A stretch of DNA of 64,000 nt from Rhabditoides inermis (Eukaryota; Nematoda; Chromadorea; Rhabditida; Rhabditidae): the NCBI GenBank assembly GCA_963966185.1, contig CAWZYM010000331.1:1445001-1509000 (forward strand). The letters are read 5' to 3'. Positions 47,234 through 62,800 of the stretch are shown one piece after another. Position 1 is the first letter of the stretch. Every line of letters begins with the position of its first letter. A model generated the notes under the pieces. That model was not told where the DNA came from. It saw only the letters and a list, made by a program, of their open reading frames with translations, and ran no database searches. Position numbers and translations under genes: made by a program.

Positions 47234-48534
47234 CTTTTCGTTTTGTAAAAGTTATCCGTTAAAGATAGAAATTTTGTAGTTTTCAATTGGCTCAATCCAT
47301 TTGTGTTTTATTCAGACATATTCCTATCAAAAAGACACAACTGAGTGGATATGGGTCAGTGATTGCGAATGCCAACTATTCGATATCGATCGGTTGACCT
47401 GGCGGCTGGTAGCGAGCAATCCGGTGGGCGCCACCCCAGCAAGTAACGCACGCTCAGAAAATGTCTAATACTGTATGAAGAAAAAGTCCGATCGATCTGA
47501 AACTTTGACAGAAGGGCTTTTCTGTTCATAATAGCTTAAGTTTACAAATTGGACCCTCTATCTCGTCTGTACGAAAAGTCGATCATATTCGCCATAAAAA
47601 TATCGCCGGTGTGCGCGCCCTAATAATTGTGCGCATGTTTGAGGTAGTTTGATAGAGTTTGAAGTTGGTTTGATCTTTACAAAACATTGTCTTTTTACTG
47701 AATTCGTCTTGAAACACTTTCCTTGTCTTTTCCAATCTTCAACTCGTCGTTTCGTCGAAGTTATTTGATGAAGCTAGAAATTGTGTCTTTTTTCAACATA
47801 ATTGTTATATTTACACATGTTTCTATCGAGAAAAAACATCACTGTGTGGATATGAGTCAGTAATTGCGAATCTCAACTATTCGATATCGATCTGTTGACC
47901 TTGCGGCTGGTAGCGAGCAAGTTGGACGGCGCGACCCCGGCAAGTAACGCGCGCTCAGAAAATGTCTAATACGGTATGAAGACAAAGTCCGATCAATCTG
48001 AAATTTGTATAGAAGAGCTTTTCTGCCCATAAAAGCTTAAGTTTACAAGTTGGACACTCTATCTCGTCTGTACGAAAAGTCGATCATATTTGCCATATTT
48101 GGCGACTTTTCAAAAAAAGAAACCAAATTCTATAATATATTGTACGTAATCTGTCTTCTATTCAATTTTTATAGAAATCGAAGGTCAAGAATTTTTGGTG
48201 CATTTTGGGTACATTCGCTTGTTTGGGCATGAAGATGAGGTCACAGGCGGCTGGTTTTGCGGCTATCGATTTTTTCTAGATCGATTCACCTACTCTCCAA
48301 ATTTGGTTATAATTGAAGTATTTTGAAATTTTTCTTCATAGTTAAGAGATTAGGTGATAACTATGATTAGGAGATCGCTATTGACGAGATATTTGGAATT
48401 TTGCGTTCTCAGGTATTGAAGAAACTTTCTAGAAAAAAATGAGTAGTTAGAGTAGACTTTGAAAAGAGATATCTCTCCGGAAAGAATGACAGACAGACAG
48501 ACAGACACCATAGTAAATATTAGTATGAAAGGGG
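47234..48534. repeat. Macrosatellite spacer A, copy 3
   Basis: Same 1.3-kb spacer with a few private differences (ccgttaaagat, tctgttcataata, gcgcatgtttgagg, tgaccttgcgg). Confidence 0.9.
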
Positions 48535-49136
48535 GAAAGCGGAGTACAGTCACAACGCGCGAGTTACGCGCATTTTACGCGCATATTCGAATCTGCACTC
48601 CACTGCTGGTCTACGCGCGTTTTACGCGCACTTTACTCGCTTGCTAGTAGCAATCAGCACATAGCCGCACGTTAGGCGCGTGCTAGTAGCGCACTTGTGT
48701 CATAGCCGATACATGCACAGAGTGCCGATGTGATATCCGGTCCAGAAGGAGGTGACGTAAACCCGCGTTGAGTTGCTCTTCGGCAGCTTTTATAAGAGGG
48801 AGCGCGACAGTCATCTTTGTCTGCTCAGTTACCCTTTCGTCCTCCCGCATGAGGGTCAGAATCAGAAATGTACTCTACACGTACATGCTCATGTGTAAAA
48901 ACATTTACACGCAACTTTTTGTTCATACGTTTTACTTTATTTGTGAAATATACATTTGATTTTAAAGTCTCAAGCGAATTTTGGAGAGGGAAGCTGTTCA
49001 AAAATGTTTGAAACATGTACACACTTACCGAATGTACGCTACACGTACACGCTAATGTACAGAACATGGCTTCGCGAGGTATTGTACGACGGGGTGTACG
49101 TGTTACATACATAGCTGGCGCGCGTACAATACATAT

Positions 49137-49754
49137 AATTTATCGAGTCGCCCGCTCACCTACTCGGACATCACTCGCGCTGTGCACATCGATCGCCACG
49201 TTGTGGAGGATAAGGCGACCGGAGCAGTGATTGTCGGACGCCACGAGTGCTCGGCTCCTCAGGAGACTGCCGCCGCTGACAAGCTCTTCCTGCAGGCGCT
49301 CGTTAGTGGAACAGCCGACCCCACTCTCATCAGACTTCTCAACGAGGGCCGTATCTCATCGCACCGCCACCCGCCGAATCGCAAGAAGGACGAGCACAGA
49401 ATCATCAAGATCCAGTGCCCGGATGCTGACACTCGCACGGCTCTTCTGCGCGGAGTCTGGGGTCACCGCTGGAGCGACCTCGAGAACCTGCAGTTCCGGT
49501 ACGCCAGGAGGGACTACACGCAACCGGAGCTCGAACGCTCTCCGCGCTGAGGCCAAGAAGAAGAACGAAGAGGCCGGCAAGGTGATCGTGGTGGTGAGGG
49601 ACGGCCGCCTGCACACCCTGCGCACGCCTCGCCCGTTCACCGACCACAAGAAGCCGACACCCGCCCCTCCCACCGTGTGTATGTCAGTTGGTTCACAAAT
49701 AAAGTGGTTCAATCATTCAGCGACCAGAATGCGCACACAGTCGAAATTGTGAAA
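49137..49754 (+). pseudogene. Retroelement ORF1-like frame, copy 4 (frameshifted)
   Basis: Carries the same 8-nt loss as copy 1: the frame from 49182 ends ...TQPELERSPR at 49550, and the rest of the domain is in another frame to 49752. AATAAA signals follow at about 49698 and 49809. Confidence 0.6.
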
Positions 49755-49888
49755 TAGCAACTCGAAGAGTATCTTGAAAGCTGTGATGTGTATGTCGGTT
49801 GATTCAAGAATAAATCTGTTGAATCAATCAGAGAGTACACGCACAACACGAACACAACAAGATGCAGTCGCATTTATCGAAAATTTTA

Positions 49889-52081
49889 CAGGCACGCAGT
49901 GGGATTTTGCATTTCAACTCGAGGTGACTTCTTAGACATCCCTGAGTCCCGTGGACCATGTTTGCAAAATCCCACTGCTTGGCGCGAGATGCACATGTCT
50001 CACGTATGCAAATATTTAACATGTTTAATTCATAACTTTCACAGCCACGCAGTGGGATTTTGCAATTCAACTCGAGGTGACTTCTTAGACATCCCTGAGT
50101 CTCGTGGACCATGTTTGCAAAATCCTACTGATTGGCGCGAGATGCACATGTCTCACGTATGCAAATATTCAACATTTTTAATTCACAACTCTGACAGACA
50201 CGCAGTGGGATTTCGCAATTCAACTCGAGGTGACTTCTTAGACATCCCTGAGTCTCGTGGACCATGTTTGCAAAATCCCACTGCTTGGCGCGAGATGCAC
50301 ATGTCTCACGTATGCAAATATTACACATCTTTGATTCATAACACTGACAGGCACGCAATGGGATTTCGCAATTCAACTCGAGGTGACTTCTTAGACTATC
50401 CCTGAGTCCCGTGGACCATGTTTGCAAAATCCCACTGCTTGGCGCGAGATGCACATGTCTCACGTATGCCAATATTTAACATCTTTAATTCATAACACTG
50501 ACAGGCACGCAGTGGGATTTCGCAATTCAACTCGAGGTGACTTCTTAAACTATCCCTGAGTCCCGTGGACCATGTTTGCAAAATCCCACTGCTTGGCGCG
50601 AGATGCACATGTCTCACGTATGCAAATATTTAACATTTTTAATTCTTAACACTGACAGGCACGCAGTGGGATTTCGCAATTCAACTCGAGGTGACTTCTT
50701 AGACTATCCCTGAGTCCCGTGGACCATGTTGGCAAAATCCCACTGCTTGGCGCGAGATGCACATGTCTCACGTATGCAAATATTAAACATTTTTAATTCA
50801 TAACACTGACAGGCACGCAGTGGGATTTTGCCATTCAACTCGAGGTGACTTCTTAGACATCCCTGAGTCTCGTGGACCATGTTTGCAAAATCCCACTGCT
50901 TGGCGCGAGATGCACATGTTTCACGTATGCAAATATTCAACATTTTTAATTCACAACTCTGACAGACACGCAGTGGGATTTTGCAATTCAACTCGAGGTG
51001 ACTTCTTAGACATTTCTGAGTCCCGTGGACCATGTTTGCAAAATCCCACTGCTTGGCGCGAGATGCACATGTCTCACATATGCAAATATTAACCATTTTT
51101 AATTCATAACACTGACAGACACGCAGTGGGATTTTGCCATTCAACTCGAGGTGACTTCTTAGACATCCCTGAGTCTCGTGGACCATGTTTGCTAAATCCT
51201 ACTGCTTGGCGCGAAATGCACATGTCTCACGTATGCAAATATTCAAAAAAATTTAATTCACAACTCTGACAGACACGCAGTGGGATTTTGCAATTCAACT
51301 CGAGGTGACTTCTTAGACATCCCTGAGTCTCGTGGACCATGTTTGCAAAATCCTACTGCTTGGCGCGAGATGCACATGTCTCACGTATGCAAATATTCAA
51401 CATTTTTAATTCACAATTCTGACAGACACGCAGTGGGATTTTGCCATTCAACTCGAGGTGACTTCTTAGACATCCCTGAGTCTCGTGGACCATGTTTGCA
51501 AAATCCCACTGCTTGGCGCGAGATGCACATGTTTCACGTATGCAAATATTCAACATTTTCAATTCACAACTCTGACAGACACGCAGTGGGATTTTGCAAT
51601 TCAACTCGAGGTGACTTCTTAGACATTTCTGAGTCCCGTGGACCATGTTTGCAAAATCCCACTGCTTGGCGCGAGATGCACATGTCTCACATATGCAAAT
51701 ATTAATCATTTTTAATTCATAACACTGACAGACACGCAGTGGGATTTTGCCATTCAACTCGAGGTGACTTCTTAGACATCCCTGAGTCTCGTGGACCATG
51801 TTTGCAAAATCCCACTGCTTGGCGCGAGATGCACATGTTTCACGTATGCAAATATTCAACATTTTTAATTCACAACTCTGACAGACGCGCAGTGGGATTT
51901 TGCAATTCAACTCGAGGTGACTTCTTAGACATTTCTGAGTCCCGTGGACCATGTTTGCAAAATCCCACTGCTTGGCGCGAGATGCACATGTCTCACATAT
52001 GCAAATATTAACCATTTTTAATTCATAACACTGACAAGCACGCAGTGGGATTTTGCAATTCAACTCGAGGTGACTTCTTAT
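49889..52081. repeat. 153-bp satellite array C, copy 4 (about 14 monomers)
   Basis: Matches copy 1 monomer by monomer at both ends (for example the rare agacgcgcag variant at 51891 and 24604), but has about two extra monomers in the middle (about 50640-50950). Length change within the array, with edges conserved, suggests unequal exchange between copies. Confidence 0.92.
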
Positions 52082-55000
52082 CACCGCAATTACCACAATT
52101 ACCACAATCCAGCAACCCAGCAACCCAGCAACCCAGCAACCCAGCAACCACAATTACCACAATTACCACAATTACCACAATTACCACAATTACCACAATT
52201 ACCACAAATATTACAGTTACCACATCTACCACAATTACCACAATTACCACAATTACCACAATTACCACAATTACCACAATTACCACAATTACCACAACTT
52301 CCACAACTTCCACAATTACCACAATTACCACAATTACCACAATTACCACAATTACCACAATTACCACAATTACCACAATTACCACAATTACCACAATTAC
52401 CACAATTACCACAACTTCCACAATTACCACAATTACCACAATTACCACAATTACCACAATTACCACAAATATTACAGTTACCACATCTACCACAATTACC
52501 ACAATTACCACAATTACCACAATTACCACAATTACCACATCTACCACAATTACCACAATTACCACAATTACCACAATTACCACAATTACCACAATTACCA
52601 CAATTACCACAATTACCACAATTACCACAATTACCACAAATATTACAGTTACCACATCTACCACAATTACCACAATTACCACAATTACCACAATTACCAC
52701 AATTACCACAATTACCACAATTACCACAATTCCACAATTCCACAATTACCACAATTACCACAATTACCACAATTACCACAATTACCACAATTACCACAAC
52801 TTCCACAACTTCCACAATTACCACAATTACCACAATTACCACAATTACCACAATTACCACAATTACCACAATTACCACAATTACCACAATTACCACAATT
52901 ACCACAATTACCACAATTACCACAATTACCACAATTACCACAATTACCACAATTACCACAATTACCACAATTACCACAATTACCACAATTACCACAATTA
53001 CCACAATTACCACAATTACCACAATTACCACAATTACCACAATTACCACAATTACCACAATTACCACAATTACCACAATTACCACAATTACCACAATTAC
53101 CACAATTACCACAATTACCACAATTACCACAATTACCACAATTACCACAATTACCACAATTACCACAATTACCACAATTACCACAATTACCACAATTACC
53201 ACAATTACCACAATTACCACAATTACCACAATTACCACAATTACCACAATTACCACAATTACCACAATTACCACAATTACCACAATTACCACAATTACCA
53301 CAATTACCACAATTACCACAATTACCACAATTACCACAATTACCACAATTACCACAATTACCACAATTACCACAATTACCACAATTACCACAATTACCAC
53401 AATTACCACAATTACCACAATTACCACAATTACCACAATTACCACAATTACCACAATTACCACAATTACCACAATTACCACAATTACCACAATTACCACA
53501 ATTACCACAATTACCACAATTACCACAATTACCACAATTACCACAATTACCACAATTACCACAATTACCACAATTACCACAATTACCACAATTACCACAA
53601 TTACCATTACCACAATTACCACAATTACCACAATTACCACAATTACCACAATTACAATTACCACAAATATTACATTACCACAATTACCACAATTACCACA
53701 ATTACCACAATTACAATTACCACAATTACCACAATTACCACATCTACCACAATTACCACAATTACCACAATTACAATTACCACAATTACCACAATTACCA
53801 CAATTACCACAATTACCACAATTACCACAATTACCACAATTACAATTACCACAATTACCACAGTTACCACAATTACCACAATTACCACAATTACCACAAT
53901 TACAATTACCACAAATATTACAGTTACCACAATTACCACATTACCACAATTACCACAATTACCACAATTACCACAATTACCACAATTACCACAATTACCA
54001 ATTACCACAATTACCACAATTACCACAATTACCACAATTACCACAATTACCACAATTACCACAATTACCACAATTACCACAATTACCACAATTACCACAA
54101 TTACCACAATTACCACAATTACCACAATTACCACAATTACCACAATTACCACAATTACCACAATTACCACAATTACCACAATTACCACAATTACCACAAT
54201 TACCACAATTACCACAATTACCACAATTACCACAATTACCACAATTACCACAATTACCACAATTACCACAATTACCACAATTACCACAATTACCACAATT
54301 ACCACAATTACCACAATTACCACAATTACCACAATTACCACAATTACCACAATTACCACAATTACCACAATTACCACAATTACCACAATTACCACAATTA
54401 CCACAATTACCACAATTACCACAATTACCACAATTACCACAATTACCACAATTACCACAATTACCACAATTACCACAATTACCACAATTACCACAATTAC
54501 CACAATTACCACAATTACCACAATTACCACAATTACCACAATTACCACAATTACCACAATTACCACAATTACCACAATTACCACAATTACCACAATTACC
54601 ACAATTACCACAATTACCACAATTACCACAATTACCACAATTACCACAATTACCACAATTACCACAATTACCACAATTACCACAATTACCACAATTACCA
54701 CAATTACCACAATTACCACAATTACCACAATTACCACAATTACCACAATTACCACAATTACCACAATTACCACAATTACCACAATTACCACAATTACCAC
54801 AATTACCACAATTACCACAATTACCACAATTACCACAATTACCACAATTACCACAATTACCACAATTACCACAATTACCACAATTACCACAATTACCACA
54901 ATTACCACAATTACCACAATTACCACAATTACCACAATTACCACAATTACCACAATTACCACAATTACCACAATTACCACAATTACCACAATTACCACAA

Positions 55001-57202
55001 TTACCACAATTACCACAATTACCACAATTACCACAATTACCACAATTACCACAATCACCACAATCACCACAATACCACAATCACCACAATTACCACAATC
55101 ACCACAATTACCACAATACCACAATTACCACAATACCACAATTACCACAATCACCACAATTACCACAATCACCACAATTACCACAATCACCACAATTACC
55201 ACAATTACCACAATTACCACAATTACCACAATTACCACAATTACCACAATTACCACAATTACCACAATTACCACAATTACCACAATTACCACAATTACCA
55301 CAATTACCACAATTACCACAATTACCACAATTACCACAATTACCACAATTACCACAATTACCACAATTACCACAATTACCACAATTACCACAATTACCAC
55401 AATTACCACAATTACCACAATTACCACAATTACCACAATTACCACAATTACCACAATTACCACAATTACCACAATTACCACAATTACCACAATTACCACA
55501 ATTACCACAATTACCACAATTACCACAATTACCACAATTACCACAATTACCACAATTACCACAATTACCACAATTACCACAATTACCACAATTACCACAA
55601 TTACCACAATTACCACAATTACCACAATTACCACAATTACCACAATTACCACAATTACCACAATTACCACAATTACCACAATTACCACAATTACCACAAT
55701 TACCACAATTACCACAATTACCACAATTACCACAATTACCACAATTACCACAATTACCACAATTACCACAATTACCACAATTACCACAATTACCACAATT
55801 ACCACAATTACCACAATTACCACAATTACCACAATTACCACAATTACCACAATTACCACAATTACCACAATTACCACAATTACCACAATTACCACAATTA
55901 CCACAATTACCACAATTACCACAATTACCACAATTACCACAATCACCACAATTACCACAATTACCACAATTACCACAATTACCACAATTACCACAATTAC
56001 CACAATTACCACAATTACCACAATTACCACAATTACCACAATTACCACAATTACCACAATTACCACAATTACCACAATTACCACAATTACCACAATTACC
56101 ACAATTACCACAATTACCACAATCACCACAATCACCACAATCACCACAATTACCACAATCACCACAATCACCACAATTACCACAATTACCACAATTACCA
56201 CAATTACCACAATCACCACAATTACCACAATCACCACAATTACCACAATCACCACAATTACCACAATCACCACAATTACCACAATTACCACAATTACCAC
56301 AATCACCACAATTACCACAATTACCACAATTACCACAATCACCACAATTACCACAATTACCACAATTACCACAATCACCACAATTACCACAATCACCACA
56401 ATTACCACAATCACCACAATTACCACAATCACCACAATTACCACAATTACCACAATTACCACAATCACCACAATTACCACAATCACCACAATTACCACAA
56501 TCACCACAATTACCACAATCACCACAATTACCACAATCACCACAATTACCACAATTACCACAATTACCACAATCACCACAATCACCACAATCACCACAAT
56601 TACCACAATTACCACAATCACCACAATCACCACAATTACCACAATTACCACAATCACCACAATCACCACAATCACCACAATTACCACAATTACCACAATC
56701 ACCACAATTACCACAATCACCACAATTACCACAATTACCACAATCACCACAATTACCACAATCACCACAATTACCACAATTACCACAATCACCACAATTA
56801 CCACAATCACCACAATTACCACAATCACCACAATTACCACAATTACCACAATTACCACAATCACCACAATCACCACAATTACCACAATTACCACAATTAC
56901 CACAATTACCACAATTACCACAATTACCACAATTACCACAATTACCACAATTACCACAATTACCACAATTACCACAATTACCACAATTACCACAATTACC
57001 ACAATTACCACAATTACCACAATTACCACAATTACCACAATTACCACAATTACCACAATTACCACAATTACCACAATTACCACAATTACCACAATTACCA
57101 CAATTACCACAATTACCACAATTACCACAATTACCACAATTACCACAATTACCACAATTACCACAATTACCACAATTACCACAATTACCACAATTACCAC
57201 AA
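52082..57202. repeat. 9-bp minisatellite array D, copy 4 (5.1 kb)
   Basis: About 570 units. The first 600 bp match copy 1, including the ccagcaacc start and aatattacag variants. Further on there are private short units that break the 9-bp frame: aattccacaattcc at about 52732, attaccattacc at 53603, and aataccacaa near 55073, 55118 and 55132. The right part (56120-56880) is rich in atcaccaca units, as in copy 1. Confidence 0.97.
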
Positions 57203-58502
57203 CTTTTCGTTTTGTAAAAGTTATCCGTTGAAGATAGAAATTTTGTAGTTTTCAATTGGCTCAATCCATTTGTGTTTTATTCAGACATATTCCTATCAAA
57301 AAGACACAACTGAGTGGATATGGGTCAGTGATTGCGAATGCCAACTATTCGATATCGATCGGTTGACCTGGCGGCTGGTAGCGAGCAATCCGGTGGGCGC
57401 CACCCCAGCAAGTAACGCACGCTCAGAAAATGTCTAATACTGTATGAAGAAAAAGTCCGATCGATCTGAAACTTTGACAGAAGGGCTTTTCTGCCCATAA
57501 TAGCTTAAGTTTACAAATTGGACCCTCTATCTCGTCTGTACGAAAAGTCGATCATATTCGCCATAAAAATATCGCCGGTGTGCGCGCCCTAATAATTGTG
57601 CGCATTTTTTGAGGTAGTTTGATAGAGTTTGAAGTTGGTTTGATCTTTACAAAACATTGTCTTTTTACTGAATTCGTCTTGAAACACTTTCCTTGTCTTT
57701 TCCAATCTTCAACTCGTCGTTTCGTCGAAGTTATTTGATGAAGCTAGAAATTGTGTCTTTTTTCAACATAATTGTTATATTTACACATGTTTCTATCGAG
57801 AAAAAACATCACTGTGTGGATATGAGTCAGTAATTGCGAATCTCAACTATTCGATATCGATCTGTTGACCTGGCGGCTGGTAGCGAGCAAGTTGGACGGC
57901 GCGACCCCGGCAAGTAACGCGCGCTCAGAAAATGTCTAATACGGTATGAAGACAAAGTCCGATCAATCTGAAATTTGTATAGAAGAGCTTTTCTGCCCAT
58001 AAAAGCTTAAGTTTACAAGTTGGACACTCTATCTCGTCTGTACGAAAAGTCGATCATATTTGCCATATTTGGTGACTTTTCAAAAAAGAAACCAAATTCT
58101 ATAATATATTGTACGTAATCTGTCTTCTATTCAATTTTTATAGAAATCGAAGGTCAAGAATTTTTGGTGCATTTTGGGTACATTCGCTTGTTTGGGCATG
58201 AAGATGAGGTCACAGGCGGCTGGTTTTGCGGCTATCGATTTTTTCTAGATCGATTCACCTACTCTCCAAATTTGGTTCTAATTGAAGTATTTTGAAATTT
58301 TTCTTCATAGTTAAGAGATTAGGTGATAACTATGATTAGGAGATCGCTATTGACGAGATATTTGGAACTTTGCGTTCTCAGGTATTGAAGAAACTTTCTA
58401 GAAAAAATGAGTAGTTAGAGTAGACTTTGAAAAGAGATATCTCTCCGGAAAGAATGACAGACAGACAGACAGACACCATAGTAAATATTAGTATGAAAGG
58501 GG
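57203..58502. repeat. Macrosatellite spacer A, copy 4
   Basis: Same spacer as copies 1 and 2 with at most a handful of differences (for example ttggaactttgcg for ttggaattttgcg). Confidence 0.9.
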
Positions 58503-59149
58503 GAAAGCGGAGTACAGTCACAACGCGCGAGTTACGCGCATTTTACGCGCATATTCGAATCTGCACTCCACTGCTGGTCTACGCGCGTTTTACGCGCACT
58601 TTACTCGCTTGCTAGTAGCAATCAGCACATAGCCGCACGTTAGGCGCGTGCTAGTAGCGCACTTGTGTCATAGCCGATACATGCACAGAGTGCCGATGTG
58701 ATATCCGGTCCAGAAGGAGGTGACGTAAACCCGCGTTGAGTTGCTCTTCGGCAGCTTTCATAAGCGGGAGCGCGACAGTCATCTTTGTCTGCTCAGTTAC
58801 CCTTTCGTCCTCCCGCATGAGGGTCAGAATCAGAAATGTACTCTACACGTACATGCTCATGTGTAAAAACATTTACACGCAACTTTTTGTTCATACGTTT
58901 TACTTTATTTGTGAAATATCCATTTGATTTTAAAGTCTCAAGCGAATTTCGGAGAGGGAAGCTGTTCAAACATGTTTGAAACATGTACACACTTACCGAA
59001 TGTACGCTACACGTACACGCTAATGTACAGAACATGGCTTCGCGAGGTATTGTACGACGGGGTGTACGTGTTACATACATAGCTGGCGCGCGTACAATAC
59101 ATATAATTTATCGAGTCGCCCGCTCACCTACTCGGACATCACTCGCGCT

Positions 59150-59728
59150 GTGCACATCGATCGCCACGTTGTGGAGGATAAGGCGACCGGAGCAGTGATT
59201 GTCGGACGCCACGAGTGCTCGACTCCTCAGGAGACTGCCGCCGCTGACAAGCTCTTCCTGCAGGCGCTCGTTAGTGGAACAGCCGACCCCACTCTCATCA
59301 GACTTCTCAACGAGGGCCGTATCTCATCGCACCGCCACCCGCCGAATCGCAAGAAGGACGAGCACAGAATCATCAAGATCCAGTGCCCGGATGCTGACAC
59401 TCGCACGGCTCTTCTGCGCGGAGTCTGGGGTCACCGCTGGAGCGACCTCGAGAACCTGCAGTTCCGGTACGCCAGGAGGGACTACACGCAACCGGATCTT
59501 GACCAGGACTACGCTCTCCGCGCTGAGGCCAAAAAAAAGAACGAGGAGGCCGGCAAGGTGATCGTGGTGGTGAGGGACGGCCGCCTGCACACCCTGCGCA
59601 CGCCTCGCCCGTTCACCGACCACAAGAAGCCGACACCCGCCCCTCCCACCGTGTGTATGTCAGTTGGTTCACAAATAAAGTGGTTCAATCATTCAGCGAC
59701 CAGAATGCGCACACAGTCGAAATTATGA
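59150..59728 (+). CDS. Retroelement ORF1-like frame, copy 5, open
   Basis: 192 codons, differing from the copies at 33128 and 38784 by Ser for Thr in HRWSDLENLQ. As in the others, no in-frame ATG precedes the conserved part. AATAAA signals follow at about 59672 and 59786. Confidence 0.45.
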   Translation: MHIDRHVVEDKATGAVIVGRHECSTPQETAAADKLFLQALVSGTADPTLIRLLNEGRISSHRHPPNRKKDEHRIIKIQCPDADTRTALLRGVWGHRWSDLENLQFRYARRDYTQPDLDQDYALRAEAKKKNEEAGKVIVVVRDGRLHTLRTPRPFTDHKKPTPAPPTVCMSVGSQIKWFNHSATRMRTQSKL

Positions 59729-59863
59729 AATAGCAACTCGAAGAGTATCTTGAAAGCTGTGATGTGTATGTCGGTTGATTCACGAATAAAGCTGTTGAAT
59801 CAATCAGAGAGTACACGCACAACACGAACACAACAAGATGCAGTCGCATTTATCGAAAATTTT

Positions 59864-62800
59864 ACAGGCACGCAGTGGGATTTTGCATTTCAACTCGAGG
59901 TGACTTCTTAGACATCCCTGAGTCCCGTGGACCATGTTTGCAAAATCCCACTGCTTGGCGCGAGTTGCACATGTCTCACGTATGCAAATATTTAACATGT
60001 TTAATTCATAACTTTCACAGCCACGCAGTGGGATTTTGCAATTCAACTCGAGGTGACTTCTTAGACATCCCTGAGTCTCGTGGACCATGTTTGCAAAATC
60101 CTACTGATTGGCGCGAGATGCACATGTCTCACGTATGCAAATATTCAACATTTTTAATTCACAACTCTGACAGACACGCAGTGGGATTTCGCAATTCAAC
60201 TCGAGGTGACTTCTTAGACATCCCTGAGTCTCGTGGACCATGTTTGCAAAATCCCACTGCTTGGCGCGAGATGCACATGTCTCACGTATGCAAATATTAC
60301 ACATCTTTAATTCATAACACTGACAGGCACGCAATGGGATTTCGCAATTCAACTCGAGGTGACTTCTTAGACTATCCCTGAGTCCCGTGGACCATGTTTG
60401 CAAAATCCCACTGCTTGGCGCGAGATGCACATGTCTCACGTATGCCAATATTTAACATCTTTAATTCATAACACTGAAAGGCACGCAGTGGGATTTCGCA
60501 ATTCAACTCGAGGTGACTTCTTAAACTATCCCTGAGTCCCGTGAACCATGTTTGCAAAATCCCACTGCTTGGCGCGAGATGCACATGTCTCACGTATGCA
60601 AATATTTAACATTTTTAATTCTTAACACTGACAGGCACGCAGTGGGATTTCGCAATTCAACTCGAGGTGACTTCTTAGACTATCCCTGAGTCCCGTGGAC
60701 CATGTTGGCAAAATCCCACTGCTTGGCGCGAGATGCACATGTCTCACGTATGCAAATATTAAACATTTTTAATTCATAACACTGACAGGCACGCAGTGGG
60801 ATTTCGCAATTCAACTCGAGGTGACTTCTTAGACTATCCCTGAGTCCCGTGGACCATGTTTGCAAATTCCCACTGCTTGGCGCGAGATGCACATGTCTCA
60901 CGTATGCAAATATTTAACATTTTTAATTCTTAACACTGACAGACACGCAGTGGGATTTCGCAATTCAACTCGAAGTGACTTCTTAGACTATCCCTGAGTC
61001 CCGTGGACCTTGTTTGCAGAATCCCACAGCTTGGCGCGAGATGCACATGTCTCACGTATGCAAATTTTCGTATGCAAAAAAGAGTCCCGTGGACCTTGTT
61101 TGCAGAATCCCACTGCTTGGCGCGAGATGCACATGTCTCACGTATGCAAATATTTAACATTTTTAATTCATAACACTGACCGACACGCAGTGGGATTTTG
61201 CAATTCAACTCGAGGTGACTTCTTTGACATCCCTGAGTCTCGTGGACCATGTTTGCTAAATCCTACTGCTTGGCGCGAGATGCACATGTCTCACGTATGC
61301 AAATATTCAACATTTTTAATTCACAACTCTGACAGACACGCAGTGGGATTTTGCAATTCAACTTGAGGTGACTTCTTAGACATCCCTGAGTCTCGTGGAC
61401 CATGTTTGCTAAATCCTACTGCTTGGCGCGAAATGCACATGTCTCACGTATGCAAATATTCAAAAAAAATTAATTCACAACTCAGACAGACACGCAGTGG
61501 GATTTTGCAATTCAACTCGAGGTGACTTCTTAGACATCCCTGAGTCTCGTGGACCATGTTTGCAAAATCCTACTGCTTGGCGCGAGATGCACATGTCTCA
61601 CGTATGCAAATATTCAACATTTTTAATTCACAACTCTGACAGACACGCAGTGGGATTTTGCCATTCAACTCGAGGTGACTTCTTAGACATCCCTGAGTCT
61701 CGTGGACCATGTTTGCAAAATCCCACTGCTTGGCGCGAGATGCACATGTTTCACGTATGCAAATATTCAACATTTTTAATTCACAACTCTGACAGACACG
61801 CAGTGGGATTTTGCAATTCAACTCGAGGTGACTTCTTAGACATTTCTGAGTCCCGTGGACCATGTTTGCAAAATCCCACTGCTTGGCGCGAGATGCACAT
61901 GTCTCACATATGCAAATATTAACCATTTTTAATTCATAACACTGACAGACACGCAGTGGGATTTTGCCATTCAACTCGAGGTGACTTCTTAGACATCCCT
62001 GAGTCTCGTGGACCATGTTTGCTAAATCCTACTGCTTGGCGCGAAATGCACATGTCTCACGTATGCAAATATTCAAAAAAAAATTAATTCACAACTCTGA
62101 CAGACACGCAGTGGGATTTTGCAATTCAACTCGAGGTGACTTCTTAGACATCCCTGAGTCTCGTGGACCATGTTTGCAAAATCCTACTGCTTGGCGCGAG
62201 ATGCACATGTCTCACGTATGCAAATATTCAACATTTTTAATTCACAATTCTGACAGACACGCAGTGGGATTTTGCCATTCAACTCGAGGTGACTTCTTAG
62301 ACATCCCTGAGTCTCGTGGACCATGTTTGCAAAATCCCACTGCTTGGCGCGAGATGCACATGTTTCACGTATGCAAATATTCAACATTTTTAATTCACAA
62401 CTCTGACAGACACGCAGTGGGATTTTGCAATTCAACTCGAGGTGACTTCTTAGACATTTCTGAGTCCCGTGGACCATGTTTGCAAAATCCCACTGCTTGG
62501 CGCGAGATGCACATGTCTCACATATGCAAATATTAACCATTTTTAATTCATAACACTGACAGACACGCAGTGGGATTTTGCCATTCAACTCGAGGTGACT
62601 TCTTAGACATCCCTGAGTCTCGTGGACCATGTTTGCAAAATCCCACTGCTTGGCGCGAGATGCACATGTTTCACGTATGCAAATATTCAACATTTTTAAT
62701 TCACAACTCTGACAGACACGCAGTGGGATTTTGCAATTCAACTCGAGGTGACTTCTTAGACATTTCTGAGTCCCGTGGACCATGTTTGCAAAATCCCACT

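Larger units (their letters stand above)
38137..48534. repeat. Macrosatellite copy 3, internally rearranged
   Basis: 10,398 bp: B 38137-39497 and C 39498-41030 on the plus strand, then an inverted copy of part of both (41031-43124), a repeated plus-strand stretch of C (43125-43577), a palindrome of C monomers (43578-45558), then D 45584-47233 and A 47234-48534. B is practically identical to that of copy 2. Confidence 0.88.
48535..58502 (+). repeat. Macrosatellite copy 4 (B-C-D-A)
   Basis: 9,968 bp: B 48535-49888, C 49889-52081, D 52082-57202, A 57203-58502. B, the C start and the D start match copy 1, including the ORF1 frameshift and TATAAG (48791-48796). Confidence 0.9.
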
